The position numbers were made by a program, and so were the translations under genes. DNA of 64,000 bases from Bowmanella dokdonensis. GTDB lineage: Bacteria > Pseudomonadota > Gammaproteobacteria > Enterobacterales > Alteromonadaceae. Positions 18,210 through 29,097 of the stretch are shown here, piece by piece. Location: NCBI RefSeq assembly GCF_017254865.1, contig NZ_JAFKCV010000004.1, positions 372,001 through 436,000 of the forward strand, written 5' to 3'. The notes under the pieces were generated by a model, which saw only the letters and a program-made list of their open reading frames with translations, was not told the origin of the DNA and did not search any database. How positions within the stretch are numbered: the first letter of the stretch is position 1; each line of letters starts with the position of its first letter.

Positions 18210-18945
18210 AGCCAATCTGCCCGGCAGCCACAATCATCCCCTCAGGGCCTATGAGCCGAGGCCAAGGATGCCGGACGAGCATCCCACCCCCCAATCCAGT
18301 TGCGTACGCAGAGCGGCACTGGTGTGCATTGATCTGCAGTATCTGGGGGCCAGCGAAGGCCACGGACTGTTTGAAAACCACAAGGAGTCCGGGGTATCCG
18401 AACAGGCCATACAGTATTACCTGGACAGAGTAGAGAATACCGTGGTGCCCAATACGGCCAGGCTACAGAAAAAATCCCGCCAACTGAGCCTGGAGGTAAT
18501 ACACTCACGAATCCAGAGCCTGACCCGGGACGGCCGCGATCGCAGCCCGGAACACAAAAGGCTGGGCGTGCATGCCCCACCTGGCTCCGAATTGGCCGAG
18601 TTCCTTCCCGGAGTAGCTCCAGAGGGTGATGAGATCATTATCAACAAAACCGCCAGTGGCCTGTTTACTTCGACCAACCTGCATTATGTGCTGCACAACC
18701 TGGCCATTACCGACCTCTACATAACCGGGGTCTACACCAATGAATGCGTCAGCAGTGCAGTAAGAGGAGCAGCCGATCTGGGTTACGAGGTCACCCTGGT
18801 CTCGGATGCCACAGCTGCCATCACCCCGGAACTGCACAGGGCGACCATTCTGACCACCAAGGGACGTTATGCCAACGTCAAGACGACCACAGAGGTGCTC
18901 AAAGAGCTTGAAACCTTTGGTGAATCGGCCGAGGCAACCGGTTAG
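18202..18945 (+). CDS. isochorismatase-family cysteine hydrolase
   Basis: A 247-residue hydrolase with the catalytic triad of the family: Asp44 (VCIDLQ), Lys149 (INKTASGLFTS) and Cys182 (YTNECVSSAVRGA). Members hydrolyse amides or carbamoyl compounds (nicotinamide, biuret, N-carbamoylsarcosine, ureidoacrylate) or isochorismate. The ATG overlaps the end of the carbamate kinase gene (ATGCGTAA), so the proteins are translationally coupled. This favours an N-carbamoyl substrate that releases carbamate, which is inference. An N-terminal stretch of about 35 residues is longer than usual and Pro-rich; a later start is possible. It converges on ispB with a 12-bp gap. Confidence 0.87.
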   Translation: MRKANLPGSHNHPLRAYEPRPRMPDEHPTPQSSCVRRAALVCIDLQYLGASEGHGLFENHKESGVSEQAIQYYLDRVENTVVPNTARLQKKSRQLSLEVIHSRIQSLTRDGRDRSPEHKRLGVHAPPGSELAEFLPGVAPEGDEIIINKTASGLFTSTNLHYVLHNLAITDLYITGVYTNECVSSAVRGAADLGYEVTLVSDATAAITPELHRATILTTKGRYANVKTTTEVLKELETFGESAEATG

Positions 18946-18957
18946 ACAGGAAGCGGA

Positions 18958-19929
18958 TTACGCCACTCTTTCAACCGACAGCCTGGCCAGCGCAGCCAGT
19001 GCCTGCTTGAAGGGCGAGTCCGGCACAGGAGCCAGGGCTTCCACGGCTCGTTGAGCTGCCTGCAAAGCCTTGTCGCGGGTATACTGCAGTGCGCCGGTTT
19101 CCTCCATGGCCTGCAAAATTGTGGCAAGGTGCTGCAGACCATCACCTTTTTCTATGGCGCTGCGAATCATCGCCTGTTGTTCGGCCGAACCCTTCCACAT
19201 GGCATACAGCAAGGGCAGGGTGGGTTTTCCCTCGGCCAGGTCGTCGCCGACATTCTTGCCCATCTCTGCGCTGTCTGCCGCATAGTCTAGAATATCGTCC
19301 ACCAGTTGGAATGCCGTGCCCAGATATTTGCCGTAGTCCTGCATGGCCAGCTCAATCTCCTGCGGCTGGTCGGTCAGTACCGCAGCAAGTTGGGTGGCGG
19401 CTTCAAACAGACGTGCGGTCTTGCTGTAAATCACCTGCAGGTAACGTTGTTCGGAGGTATCGGGATCGTTGCAATTCATCAGTTGCAATACCTCTCCTTC
19501 AGCGATGACATTGGTGGCATCGGACAATATTTCCATCACCCGCATACGGCCGAGACTGACCATCATCTGGAAGGACCGGGTGTACAGAAAATCTCCCACC
19601 AGCACGCTGGCCTGGTTGCCGAACAGCTCATTGGCGGTTTCACGGCCCCGGCGCATGGTAGACTCGTCCACCACATCGTCATGCAGCAGGGTGGCGGTAT
19701 GAATGAATTCGATGATGGCCGCCAGGGTATGATGATCCCGGTTGTCTATGCCCAGCGTTCTTGCCGCCAGCACACAGATAAGCGGACGGATCCGTTTGCC
19801 GCCGCTGTTGACTATATAAAAACCAAGCTGGTTGATCAGGACCACATCGGAGCTGACCTGTTGTTGAATCAACTGGTTGACGGCCTGCATGTCGTCGTCG
19901 GCTAACTGGCGAATCTGTTCAATATCCAT
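18958..19929 (-). CDS. ispB: octaprenyl diphosphate synthase
   Basis: A 323-residue trans-prenyl transferase making the polyprenyl tail of ubiquinone and menaquinone. The first Asp-rich motif is LLHDDVVDES (Asp84, 85, 88) and the second is LVDDILDYAAD. GGKRIRP and the KPTLPL segment are also present. Length equals E. coli IspB (323). It is divergent from rplU-rpmA, the same neighbourhood as in E. coli, which supports the ispB symbol over ispA or another prenyltransferase. The chain length of the product (C40 or near) cannot be read from the sequence. Confidence 0.95.
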   Translation of the reverse strand: MDIEQIRQLADDDMQAVNQLIQQQVSSDVVLINQLGFYIVNSGGKRIRPLICVLAARTLGIDNRDHHTLAAIIEFIHTATLLHDDVVDESTMRRGRETANELFGNQASVLVGDFLYTRSFQMMVSLGRMRVMEILSDATNVIAEGEVLQLMNCNDPDTSEQRYLQVIYSKTARLFEAATQLAAVLTDQPQEIELAMQDYGKYLGTAFQLVDDILDYAADSAEMGKNVGDDLAEGKPTLPLLYAMWKGSAEQQAMIRSAIEKGDGLQHLATILQAMEETGALQYTRDKALQAAQRAVEALAPVPDSPFKQALAALARLSVERVA

Positions 19930-20171
19930 TGGCTCAGGGGTACTTCTTTGGCTGGATTGACGGGATTTTTGCAGGCATTTTTGCAGAAATTGCCCAAGGG
20001 TTCCAGTGAACTTGACCGGCCATTGAGGTAAACTCGGCAGGCCGCGCCACAGGCTGTGTCAGCGCCTAAATTTCTTCATTTTATCTATTGCGGCTTCTGC
20101 ACACTTCACGTACAATTCGCGCCCTGTTTTAGAATTGTGGCGTCAAGCAGACGCAAAGAGCGGAGTTAAGT

Positions 20172-20483
20172 ATGTACGCGGTTTTCCAAAGTGGTGGTAA
20201 ACAACACCGTGTGGCTGAAGGCCAAACCGTTCGTCTCGAAAAGATCGAAGTTGCACCGGGCGAAACTGTCGAATTCGACAATATTCTCATGGTCAGCAAC
20301 GGTGACGATATCAAAATCGGCACACCTTACGTAGACGGTGGTAAAATCAAAGCGGAAGTGGTTACTCACGGTCGTGGCGACAAGATCAAAATTGTCAAGT
20401 TCCGTCGTCGTAAGCATTCACGCAAGCAGATGGGCCACCGTCAGTGGTTCACTGAAGTGAAAATCACCAGTATCAGCGCTTAA
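20172..20483 (+). CDS. rplU: 50S ribosomal protein L21
   Basis: A 103-residue large-subunit protein that binds 23S rRNA together with L20. It begins [14 protein letters not shown] and has the family signature [19 protein letters not shown] near the C-terminus. The length is identical to E. coli L21. A GGAG element lies upstream of the ATG. It is cotranscribed with rpmA, 15 bp downstream. Confidence 0.98.
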   Translation: MYAVFQSGGKQHRVAEGQTVRLEKIEVAPGETVEFDNILMVSNGDDIKIGTPYVDGGKIKAEVVTHGRGDKIKIVKFRRRKHSRKQMGHRQWFTEVKITSISA

Positions 20484-20498
20484 GAGGAGTACTGAAAG

Positions 20499-20756
20499 AT
20501 GGCACACAAAAAGGCGGGTGGTAGTACTCGTAACGGTCGTGACTCAGAAAGCAAACGCCTGGGTGTAAAACGCTTCGGTGGTGAGTCTGTATTGGCTGGC
20601 AGCATTATCGTTCGTCAGCGTGGCACCAAGTTCCATGCTGGCAACAATGTAGGTCTGGGCAAGGATCACACTCTGTTCGCTTTGTCTGATGGCAAGGTAC
20701 AGTTCGAAGTGAAAGGTCCTCAGAACCGCAAGTTTGTGAGCATTGTCGCTGAGTAA
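20499..20756 (+). CDS. rpmA: 50S ribosomal protein L27
   Basis: An 85-residue protein that reaches the peptidyl-transferase centre. It begins [16 protein letters not shown], so it is the proteobacterial type without an N-terminal propeptide to be cleaved. RRNG-type conserved text includes [15 protein letters not shown] and [19 protein letters not shown] overlaps the rplU end as a ribosome site. A strong terminator follows. Confidence 0.98.
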   Translation: MAHKKAGGSTRNGRDSESKRLGVKRFGGESVLAGSIIVRQRGTKFHAGNNVGLGKDHTLFALSDGKVQFEVKGPQNRKFVSIVAE

Positions 20757-20775
20757 TCAGCCTTCTCACTACTTG

Positions 20776-20802
20776 AAAAGCCCCGCTTCTGCGGGGCTTT
20801 TT
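20776..20802 (+). terminator. terminator after rplU-rpmA
   Basis: Stem AAAAGCCCCGC / GCGGGGCTTTT with loop TTCT and a run of T. It lies 20 bp after rpmA and before obgE. Confidence 0.92.
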
Positions 20803-20844
20803 GTTATCAGCAGCTCTGCTAAAGTAAGCATAGTTCCCCAATGA

Positions 20845-22026
<1,182 letters not shown>

Positions 22027-22033
22027 GGAAAGG

Positions 22034-22528
22034 ATGCGTATATCGATGATTGTGGCCATGGCCATGAACCGGATTATCGGGGCGGGCAATCAAATGCCCT
22101 GGCACCTGCCGGCGGACCTGAAACATTTCAAGCAGGTCACACTCGGTAAGCCGGTGGTAATGGGTCGTAAAACCTTTGAGTCCATTGGCCGGCCCTTACC
22201 GGGCAGAACCAATATTGTGATCACCCGGGATGCCAGTTTCCGGGCGTCAGGGATTGAGATCGTCACCAGCCCGGAGGAAGCGCTGGACCTGGCCGAGGAG
22301 CTGGGAGTCGAAGAACTGATGATTATTGGCGGGGGAGCCATCTACCGGCATTTCCTGCCACTTTGTGAGCGCCTGTACCTGACAGAAATCAAGCTGGATG
22401 TGGAAGGTGACACCCGCTTTCCAGATTACCGGGCTGAAGGTCGCTGGAAGCTCCTCGAGGAGCAGCATTACCAGGCCGACAGTGCCAATCCCTATCCCAT
22501 GGTATTTAAGACATTACAACGGGCCTGA
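22034..22528 (+). CDS. folA: dihydrofolate reductase
   Basis: A 164-residue NADPH-dependent reductase of dihydrofolate, needed for thymidylate and purine synthesis. Visible motifs: AMNRIIGAGNQMPWHLPADLK holds the substrate-binding loop (PWHLPAD), then VMGRKTFESIGRPLPGR, IIGGGAIYRHFLP and TEIKLDVEGDTRFP. The ATG at 22034 follows AAGGAAAGG closely and gives the length and N-terminus expected of FolA. Upstream residues of the open frame translate the obgE acidic tail out of frame and are not real. Probably transcribed with obgE. Confidence 0.97.
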   Translation: MRISMIVAMAMNRIIGAGNQMPWHLPADLKHFKQVTLGKPVVMGRKTFESIGRPLPGRTNIVITRDASFRASGIEIVTSPEEALDLAEELGVEELMIIGGGAIYRHFLPLCERLYLTEIKLDVEGDTRFPDYRAEGRWKLLEEQHYQADSANPYPMVFKTLQRA

Positions 22529-22550
22529 TACCAATTGGTATAAAGCCCGT
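22519..22550. repeat. 32-bp near-perfect palindrome over the folA stop codon
   Basis: ACGGGCCTGATACCAA is followed directly by TTGGTATAAAGCCCGT. The two arms pair except at two or three positions, with the core ATACCAATTGGTAT. It includes the folA stop and lies 8 bp before the terminator. It looks like a REP-type intergenic palindrome; only one copy is in the window. Confidence 0.6.
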
Positions 22551-22557
22551 TTAAAGC

Positions 22558-22588
22558 AAAAAGCGCGGTAGGATTACCGCGCTTTTTT
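22558..22588. terminator. bidirectional terminator between folA and a chemoreceptor gene
   Basis: Stem AAAAAGCGCGGTA / TACCGCGCTTTTTT with loop GGAT, A-rich on the left and T-rich on the right, between convergent genes. Confidence 0.9.
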
Positions 22589-22615
22589 GTTATTAAAGGA
22601 AGGATTCCTTTGTTG

Positions 22616-24643
22616 TCAGACCCTGAACTGGCGGATGGAGCCCTGCAGCTCATCGGCCAGGCGCGCCACCTCATGGCTGGAGTCTGTGGTCTGCTCGGCG
22701 CCGGTGGCCGTTTCTTCGGCGATGGCCACGATATTCTCCAACTTCTCGCTGATCTCCTGGGAGACCTGGTACTGCTCGCGAGCCGACTGCTCTATCTGGC
22801 TGGATACGTCGTGTGCCTTGTGTACAGCGTTGGTGATCAGATCCAGGGCTGAGGTGGCCTTTTCAGTCTGGGTCACACAGACCTCGGCCTGCTGTTTGCC
22901 CTGTTGCATCACAGAGACGGCCTTCTCGGCGCCAGCCTGCAGGATTTCGATCATGGAATGGATTTCCTGGGTGGACTCCTGGGTGCGGCTGGCCAGGGTG
23001 CGAACCTCGTCGGCCACTACAGCAAAACCTCGTCCCTGTTCGCCGGCACGGGCCGCTTCGATGGCGGCGTTCAGGGCCAGCAGGTTGGTCTGGTCGGCCA
23101 CGCCGCGTATCACATCCAGGATACTGCCGATGCTGGCGCTGTCCTGATGCAGCTTGTTGATAACCTCGGCTGCCTGCTCCACGTCCTTGGCCAGCACCAT
23201 AATGGTATTTTTGTTTTCCAGGGAGATGGCCTTGACCTTCTCGGCTTCCGAGTCGGCGTGGCGGATCTGGTTCAGGGTGTCTTCTGCACTCTGGGAGACC
23301 AACTGTGAAGTACTGTTCATTTCAGTAGTGGCCGTAGCGACCTGGGCAATTTGTGATTTCTGCTCCTGGATGGACTTGGTGGTCTGGGCGGTCACCGCAG
23401 AGGTTTGCTCCGAGGCTGCCGCCAACTGGGCAGCACGGGAGGTGATACCAGATATCAGGGCTTTGAGGCTTTCAATCAGGTTATTGCAGTTGGTGGCCAG
23501 TTCACCAAATTCATCCTGGGACGAGTCATCCAGCTTCTGAGTGAGATCCCCGGAGGACACCACGTGCAGCATTTCGTTGACCTTGTTCAGGGGCACTGTA
23601 ATGGCACGGACACTGAAGAAGGCAATGGCTGAGGCAATCACCGCCGATACCAGCATAATGACAATGGTGCTGGTGGTGCCGGTGGAGACCGCATCGGCCA
23701 CATCGCCCTTGACCTTGGTGGTGATCTGGTTGGCCTGGGCCAGCAGGTTCTCAAGCCCTGCCATGGCAGTCTTAATGTTAGCTTCAGAGGCTTGCAGGGC
23801 GCTGACGGCTTCAAGCTGGTTGTTCAGACGCTTGACCTGGTTGGCCAGAATGCCCTGTTGCTCGGCGCCAATGATATTGTCAATCTCAGCGACCATCTCC
23901 TGAATCTCATCCAGCATGCCACTGCTATCACGGCCCCCGGCGGCATCAGCCATCTTGCTGGCGGAACTGCGCACGTTGGCCAGCATCAGCTTGAGTTCGT
24001 TGCCGATGGTTTCGGCCTTGGTCAGATCCTGGGTTTTGGCATACTGGTTACCGACTGTTACCAACGACATAAGAGCGGTCTCCAGCTCTGTGCCTATCTT
24101 CGAGGCCTGGGCCAGGGGACCGTTGCCGCGTGCCGCGTCCAGATCGGAGAAATCCAGCAGCAGAGTGGAGGTGTCGTCGGTATTGTCTTCCAAATCACCC
24201 AACTGTGAGGCTATCCGCTGGCCGAGCTCCAGATCTGTGCGGCGGTTGTCGAACATGCGATTTACATTGCTGTGGTATTCCTCATAAACCCTCTCCACTT
24301 CGGCCAGGGTGCTCTTGAGTTCGGGCTGACCGCTGACGGTGCCGGTCAGGGACTGAAGCTCCTGTTCGAAATTGGTACTGCTGGTTTCAAAGCGTGCCAG
24401 GATATTGCCCAGTTGTTGCAAATCGCTCTCGTAGAAGGCTTCAATGGTCACCCTGCCCATATTGACATAGGAGACCTTCAGGCTACTGCTACCCTGGAGG
24501 GTCGGCAGGGCGAGGGTGTTCACTTCTTCGGTGGCAGAGTCAACACTGTCGAGATTGACCAGCGATACAATACTGACAAGGAAAAGCAACAGAGTGATGA
24601 TGGCAAAACCACCGATGACACGCATTGCTACTGTTAATTTCAT
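22616..24643 (-). CDS. methyl-accepting chemotaxis protein
   Basis: A 675-residue transmembrane chemoreceptor. TM1 is at about residues 8-30. A periplasmic part of about 290 residues is mostly helical with no recognisable Cache motif. TM2 lies near 325-345 ([19 protein letters not shown]), followed by a HAMP domain and a long signalling coiled coil with the conserved hairpin tip ([20 protein letters not shown], then [15 protein letters not shown]). The ATG at 24643, with GGGGA upstream, was preferred to a frame extending to 24703. No C-terminal CheR-docking pentapeptide is present. The ligand is unknown. Monocistronic. Confidence 0.93.
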   Translation of the reverse strand: MKLTVAMRVIGGFAIITLLLFLVSIVSLVNLDSVDSATEEVNTLALPTLQGSSSLKVSYVNMGRVTIEAFYESDLQQLGNILARFETSSTNFEQELQSLTGTVSGQPELKSTLAEVERVYEEYHSNVNRMFDNRRTDLELGQRIASQLGDLEDNTDDTSTLLLDFSDLDAARGNGPLAQASKIGTELETALMSLVTVGNQYAKTQDLTKAETIGNELKLMLANVRSSASKMADAAGGRDSSGMLDEIQEMVAEIDNIIGAEQQGILANQVKRLNNQLEAVSALQASEANIKTAMAGLENLLAQANQITTKVKGDVADAVSTGTTSTIVIMLVSAVIASAIAFFSVRAITVPLNKVNEMLHVVSSGDLTQKLDDSSQDEFGELATNCNNLIESLKALISGITSRAAQLAAASEQTSAVTAQTTKSIQEQKSQIAQVATATTEMNSTSQLVSQSAEDTLNQIRHADSEAEKVKAISLENKNTIMVLAKDVEQAAEVINKLHQDSASIGSILDVIRGVADQTNLLALNAAIEAARAGEQGRGFAVVADEVRTLASRTQESTQEIHSMIEILQAGAEKAVSVMQQGKQQAEVCVTQTEKATSALDLITNAVHKAHDVSSQIEQSAREQYQVSQEISEKLENIVAIAEETATGAEQTTDSSHEVARLADELQGSIRQFRV

Positions 24644-24832
24644 ACGGGTTCCCCAACAAAAAACGCACGTGACCGGCAGATTGTCACAAATTTGACCGGT
24701 CAAATCAGCAAAAAAACCGACTAAAGGGCAAACTTTCCTTGTCCGGATTCCATTCTAACCATAAGCCAAGTCTTTGTATCGACGCAAAGATTTTATTTAT
24801 GAGCCGGGCCTGAGCTCAGATATACCAGGCTT

Positions 24833-25639
24833 TCAACGTGAAAACTGAAAAAACTCTCCGCTTTCCAAGGCATAGGCGGTCAGTTTTCCCCCCCAGATAT
24901 ATCCGGTGTCCAGGGCAATCACCGCCGGATCGCCGGTGACGCCCTGCAATGCCGCCCAATGGCCAAAAATGATCCTGGCGTCTGCCGGTCGCAATAGTGC
25001 GGGATGGCGGAACCAGGGATACAGCTCGGATGGGGCATCCTTCAGGGCGGATTTGACCTTCAGATCCAACTGGCCTTGCCGGTTGACATAGCGCATACGG
25101 GTAAAGGCGTTGATACCAAACACTTGCTTGTCCATTGTCGACTGCACATCCGACCAGGCTTTTGCTTCGTTGCCATACATGGACTGCAGGAGTTGTTGCC
25201 AGTCCCTGCCCTGCAGTGTCTGGCTGATGTCACCAGCGATATCCAATGCCTGATGAAAGCTCCAGCCAGGATAAAGACCCGCATGTGACAGGAAGGTGCG
25301 CTCATCCAGCAGGACACTGACCGGCCTGTGGCGTAGCCAGTCGATCAATTCGTCTCGGTCAGGTGCAGCCAACAGATCGGCCAGTTTGTCCGATTCCTTG
25401 GCCATGCGAATACCACAATGCACGGCCAGGCAGTGCAGATCATGGTTTCCAAGGACGGTATTGAAGTGCTCCCCCAGGCCGGACAGAAAGCGTAGGGTCT
25501 GTAACGCTTCTGTGCCCCTGCCCACCAGGTCCCCGGCTGCCCAGAGTTTGTCCGGTCCGGGCTGAAAGTCCACCTGCTCGAGTAATTTTTGCAGGGCACT
25601 GTAGCAGCCCTGAATGTCGCCAACAACGTATGTAGTCAT
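24833..25639 (-). CDS. apaH: symmetrical bis(5'-nucleosyl)-tetraphosphatase
   Basis: A 268-residue metallophosphatase that hydrolyses Ap4A to two ADP and can remove Np4 caps from RNA. The metallophosphoesterase motifs are GDIQG (residues 8-12), GDLVGRG, GNHDLH and the later FGHWAALQG. It matches E. coli ApaH in length and order. Its ATG shares a base with the apaG stop (TGATG), so the two are translationally coupled. It is the last gene of the lptD-surA-pdxA-rsmA-apaG-apaH series. Confidence 0.96.
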   Translation of the reverse strand: MTTYVVGDIQGCYSALQKLLEQVDFQPGPDKLWAAGDLVGRGTEALQTLRFLSGLGEHFNTVLGNHDLHCLAVHCGIRMAKESDKLADLLAAPDRDELIDWLRHRPVSVLLDERTFLSHAGLYPGWSFHQALDIAGDISQTLQGRDWQQLLQSMYGNEAKAWSDVQSTMDKQVFGINAFTRMRYVNRQGQLDLKVKSALKDAPSELYPWFRHPALLRPADARIIFGHWAALQGVTGDPAVIALDTGYIWGGKLTAYALESGEFFQFSR

Positions 25640-26019
25640 CAGTTGATCAGGTTGGGAACGGCCAGGCTGAACACCTGTATCGGCGCCTGGAACAGCCCGC
25701 CATCCGCTTTTTGCATTTCATAATGACCCTGCATGGTCCCCACCGGAGTTTCCAGCATGGCGCCACTACTGTATTCATAGGTCTCCCCCGGCCCAATCAT
25801 CGGCTGCTTGCCGACTACACCGGCACCGGACACTTCGGTTGTCTTGCCATTAGCGTCCGTAATCAACCAGAAACGGTTCAGCAACTGGACGGGCTCCATG
25901 CCCCGGTTTTCGATAGCGATGTGGTAGGCAAAGGCAAACTCGTTGTTCGCCGGCCTGGAATTGTGCGGCAGAAACCGGGTCTGCACCTGAATGTGGATGG
26001 GCTTCATCATATCAGCCAT
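25639..26019 (-). CDS. apaG: ApaG / DUF525 protein
   Basis: About 126 residues with an immunoglobulin-like fold of unknown exact role. Conserved features are [31 protein letters not shown], the GxGxVG-like [10 protein letters not shown] motif, [18 protein letters not shown] and FSLAVP. The start is uncertain: ATG codons occur at 26019, 26010 and 26007, and the AGGGA element fits the later ones better. With the 26019 start it overlaps the end of rsmA by 8 nt. It is followed by apaH with a one-base overlap. Confidence 0.93.
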   Translation of the reverse strand: MADMMKPIHIQVQTRFLPHNSRPANNEFAFAYHIAIENRGMEPVQLLNRFWLITDANGKTTEVSGAGVVGKQPMIGPGETYEYSSGAMLETPVGTMQGHYEMQKADGGLFQAPIQVFSLAVPNLIN

Positions 26020-26818
26020 GTTCCCTGTTGAGACAGTGATTAGCCAGTACGGCAAACTCCTGCAATGACAGATTTTCTGCCCTGCAGTCAGGGTTCAGGC
26101 CAAGGGCGAGGATCTCGGCCTCAGAAAGCAGCTCCCTGAGGCTGTTGCGGATGGTTTTTCGACGCTGATTGAATGCCATGGCGCATACCCTGTTAAGCAT
26201 ACTGATATCTGCCACCTCAACCGGCCTTTCGGCATAGGGGATCAACCTGACCACGGCCGAGTCCACCTTAGGTGCCGGCTTGAAGGCACCCGGCGGCACT
26301 TCCAGCACCGGCATGACCTGACAATAATACTGTGCCATTACCGACAACCGGCCATAATCCTTGTTGCCCGGACCGGCGGCCAGGCGCTTGACCACTTCTT
26401 TTTGCAACATGAAATGCATGTCCTGGATATGCCCGGTAAAGCTGAACAGGTGGAACATCAAAGGTGTGGAAATATTGTATGGTAGGTTGCCGAATACCCG
26501 CAGCGGCTGGCCATCAGTGGCCAGGCTGGCAAAGTCAAACTTCATGGCGTCCGCTTCGATAATATTCAGCTTACCGGAGATAAAGGGATGGCTGCGCAAT
26601 CGGGCCGCCAGATCCCTGTCCAGCTCCACAACAGTCAGTCTGTCGACTTCATCGCACACTGGTTCTGTCAGGGCGCCCAGGCCGGGGCCAATCTCAACCA
26701 GGTTCTGTCCGGGCCTGGGTCCGATGGCATCGACGATCTGAGAAATAATGTACTGATCGTGAAGAAAATTCTGGCCGAAACGCTTGCGCGCCGTATGACC
26801 CAGATGCTGCTTGCTCAC
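26012..26818 (-). CDS. rsmA: 16S rRNA (A1518/A1519-N6)-dimethyltransferase
   Basis: A 268-residue enzyme (KsgA) that dimethylates two adjacent adenosines in helix 45 of 16S rRNA during 30S maturation. Motifs: [11 protein letters not shown] at the N-terminus, [13 protein letters not shown] (SAM site), VVELDRDLA and the catalytic NLPYN, with the C-terminal [12 protein letters not shown] segment. The start codon is GTG, overlapping the pdxA stop (GTGA). No nearby ATG gives the right N-terminus, so the GTG is supported. Confidence 0.96.
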   Translation of the reverse strand: MSKQHLGHTARKRFGQNFLHDQYIISQIVDAIGPRPGQNLVEIGPGLGALTEPVCDEVDRLTVVELDRDLAARLRSHPFISGKLNIIEADAMKFDFASLATDGQPLRVFGNLPYNISTPLMFHLFSFTGHIQDMHFMLQKEVVKRLAAGPGNKDYGRLSVMAQYYCQVMPVLEVPPGAFKPAPKVDSAVVRLIPYAERPVEVADISMLNRVCAMAFNQRRKTIRNSLRELLSEAEILALGLNPDCRAENLSLQEFAVLANHCLNREHG

Positions 26819-27801
26819 GAACGAACTCCTGCCATTTCTATGGCCTTGTGCAACGCGATGGCGAAACTGCCCGTATCGGCCTCGCCGGTGCCAGCCAAAT
26901 CCAGCGCAGTGCCATGGTCTACTGAGGTGCGGATAAACGGCAATCCCAGGGTAATATTCACGGCGGCGCCAAAGCCTTTGTATTTAAGCACGGGTAGTCC
27001 CTGGTCGTGGTACATGGCCAGCACGGCGTCGGCCTGCTGGAGATACTTGGGTTGGAATATTGTGTCGGCGGGTAACGGGCCTTCCAGGTGGATACCTTCG
27101 GCCCTTAGCTCCTCCAGGGCCGGAATAATCACGTCCAGCTCCTCACGGCCTATATGTCCGCCTTCCCCTGCATGGGGGTTGAGACCGCAGACAAATATCC
27201 TGGGCCTGGCAATGCCAAACTTAAGCCTCAGATCCGTATTAACGATATGAATTACCTTGTGCAGGCGCTCACGGGTAATGGCACGGGATACATAGGCAAG
27301 CGGAATATGGGTAGTGGCCAGCACCACCCGCAGGCCCTCAGTGGCCAGCATCATGACCACATCAGGGGTGTTGGCCTGATGGGCGAAAAACTCGGTATGA
27401 CCGCTGAACGAGACGCCAGCCTGATTGATGATGCCTTTATGAACCGGGCCGGTCACCACCGCATCCAGCTCACCGCTCATATTCATTTCGCTGGCCTGGC
27501 GCAGGGTTTCCACCACGTAGCCGCCGTTGGCGGCATCCAGCCTGCCGGGTACGACTTCGGTGGCCAGCGGAACATCGACAATGTAGGCCTGGCCTGCAGC
27601 CTGGGGAGCCATATTCTCCCGCATGTAGGGGATCAGCGTCAGCGGCAGGGCCAACTGCCTGGCCCGTTGCTGTAACAATTCACCACTGGCGACCACCACC
27701 AGTTGGGCTGGCCAGCGGCGCTGCAGCAGCTCAAGCACCAGATCCGGCCCGATGCCGGCAGGTTCACCTGGTGTGATGGCTATTCTGGGTAGTGAAGCCA
27801 A
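26815..27801 (-). CDS. pdxA: 4-hydroxythreonine-4-phosphate dehydrogenase
   Basis: A 328-residue NAD-dependent enzyme of the DXP-dependent pyridoxal phosphate pathway. It begins [15 protein letters not shown], the family start. Metal ligand regions are visible as [31 protein letters not shown] and [13 protein letters not shown]. The start codon appears to be TTG: there is a GGAG element with 6-nt spacing that overlaps the surA stop, and no ATG lies near the conserved N-terminus. It overlaps rsmA by 4 nt. Confidence 0.95.
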   Translation of the reverse strand: MASLPRIAITPGEPAGIGPDLVLELLQRRWPAQLVVVASGELLQQRARQLALPLTLIPYMRENMAPQAAGQAYIVDVPLATEVVPGRLDAANGGYVVETLRQASEMNMSGELDAVVTGPVHKGIINQAGVSFSGHTEFFAHQANTPDVVMMLATEGLRVVLATTHIPLAYVSRAITRERLHKVIHIVNTDLRLKFGIARPRIFVCGLNPHAGEGGHIGREELDVIIPALEELRAEGIHLEGPLPADTIFQPKYLQQADAVLAMYHDQGLPVLKYKGFGAAVNITLGLPFIRTSVDHGTALDLAGTGEADTGSFAIALHKAIEMAGVRS

Positions 27802-27804
27802 TCT

Positions 27805-29097
27805 TTACTCCAACACCTCAATATAGGCCGAATCGCGCATTTCCCTTATCCAGTTGTCGGCTTCCTCGGCAAACTTGCGGTTAAACAACAACTGATACGC
27901 TTTGTCTTCCTGAACTTTATCGGTGACATCACCTACCCGGCGATCCAGTAACTGCGCCAGGTGCCAGCCGTGTGTCGTACGAAAGGGCTGGCTGATCTCC
28001 TGTGGTTGCAACTGGTTGAGCGTGTCCCTGAACTCCGGCACATAGACACTGGGGTCTGCCCAGCCCAATTCGCCCCCTTTAAGGGCCGAGCCGGGATCGG
28101 CAGAATGTTCTTTGGCTAATTCGGCGAAATCCGCCTCACCGGCAAGCACCTTGCTTCGGAAATCCTTCAGCATTTGCTCAGCTTTGTCCTCACTGAGGAT
28201 AACGGAAGGTTTGATCAGGATGTGGCGGGCATTAACCTCGGTAATTTCCACTGTCTGCACGCCTCGCAGGTCTTTTATCTTGAGGATATGGAAGCCCGCT
28301 CCGCTGCGGATGGGGCCGATTAGTTCGTCTTTCTTCCTGTCCTGTACCACTTCGGCGAACAGGGTGGGCATGGCGTTGATGTTCAACCAGCCCATATCAC
28401 CGCCTTCGAGCGCCTTGGGGCCCGAGGAAGAGGCAATGGCGATTTTGGCAAAGTCAGAGCCGTTGTTGAGGAGTTCCAGCACCTTGTCGGCCCGCTCGCG
28501 GGCGGACTCTATCTCTTCCGGACCGGGTTCGGGCGGAAAGCCGATCAAGATGTGGCCCAGATGATATTCGGCCTGCTGCAGGCCCTGCTGCTCCATCAGG
28601 CGGACCAGGCTTTCCACTTCCTGTGGCGTAATATAGATTCGGCGACGCACATTGGCGCGCCTGACTTCGCCGGTAATCAGTTCCTTGCGGACTTCTTCCC
28701 GGTAGTTGTCGTAGCTCATTCCTTCGGCTGCCAGCTTTTCTCGCAGTTCTTCCATTGTCATGCCTTCACCGCGGGCAATATTGGCAATGGTCTGCTCAAG
28801 CTGAGGGTCACTGATCTGGATGCCCATGCGCTCGGCCATCTGCATTTGCAGGTTGGTCAGGATCAGCCTTTCCGTTGCCTGGGTGCGCAGGGCTGCATCC
28901 GATGGCAGTTCCTGGCCGGAGGTGACGGCGCTTCTTTTCACCGAAGCCACCAGATCCTGAATTTCGCTTTCCAGCACCACGCCCTGATCGACGATGACTG
29001 AGACTTTATCCAGCTCCACCGGCTGGGCATACAAAGTGGTGCTGGTCAGCAGCAGGATAGAACAGAGTACGGCTTTAAATTTCATAGTTAACTTCAT
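27805..29097 (-). CDS. surA: periplasmic chaperone SurA (peptidyl-prolyl isomerase)
   Basis: A 430-residue periplasmic chaperone for outer-membrane proteins. Signal peptide MKFKAVLCSILLLTSTTLYA, then the N-terminal chaperone domain (VDQGVVLESEIQDLV) and two parvulin domains: the first from about LGHILIGFP to FHILKIKDLRG, the second from ARHILIKPS to HLAQLLDRR. The order and length equal E. coli SurA (428). The first ATG (29097) overlaps the lptD stop (TAATG); the second ATG at 29085 is an alternative. It is cotranscribed with lptD, its main client. Confidence 0.96.
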   Translation of the reverse strand: MKLTMKFKAVLCSILLLTSTTLYAQPVELDKVSVIVDQGVVLESEIQDLVASVKRSAVTSGQELPSDAALRTQATERLILTNLQMQMAERMGIQISDPQLEQTIANIARGEGMTMEELREKLAAEGMSYDNYREEVRKELITGEVRRANVRRRIYITPQEVESLVRLMEQQGLQQAEYHLGHILIGFPPEPGPEEIESARERADKVLELLNNGSDFAKIAIASSSGPKALEGGDMGWLNINAMPTLFAEVVQDRKKDELIGPIRSGAGFHILKIKDLRGVQTVEITEVNARHILIKPSVILSEDKAEQMLKDFRSKVLAGEADFAELAKEHSADPGSALKGGELGWADPSVYVPEFRDTLNQLQPQEISQPFRTTHGWHLAQLLDRRVGDVTDKVQEDKAYQLLFNRKFAEEADNWIREMRDSAYIEVLE

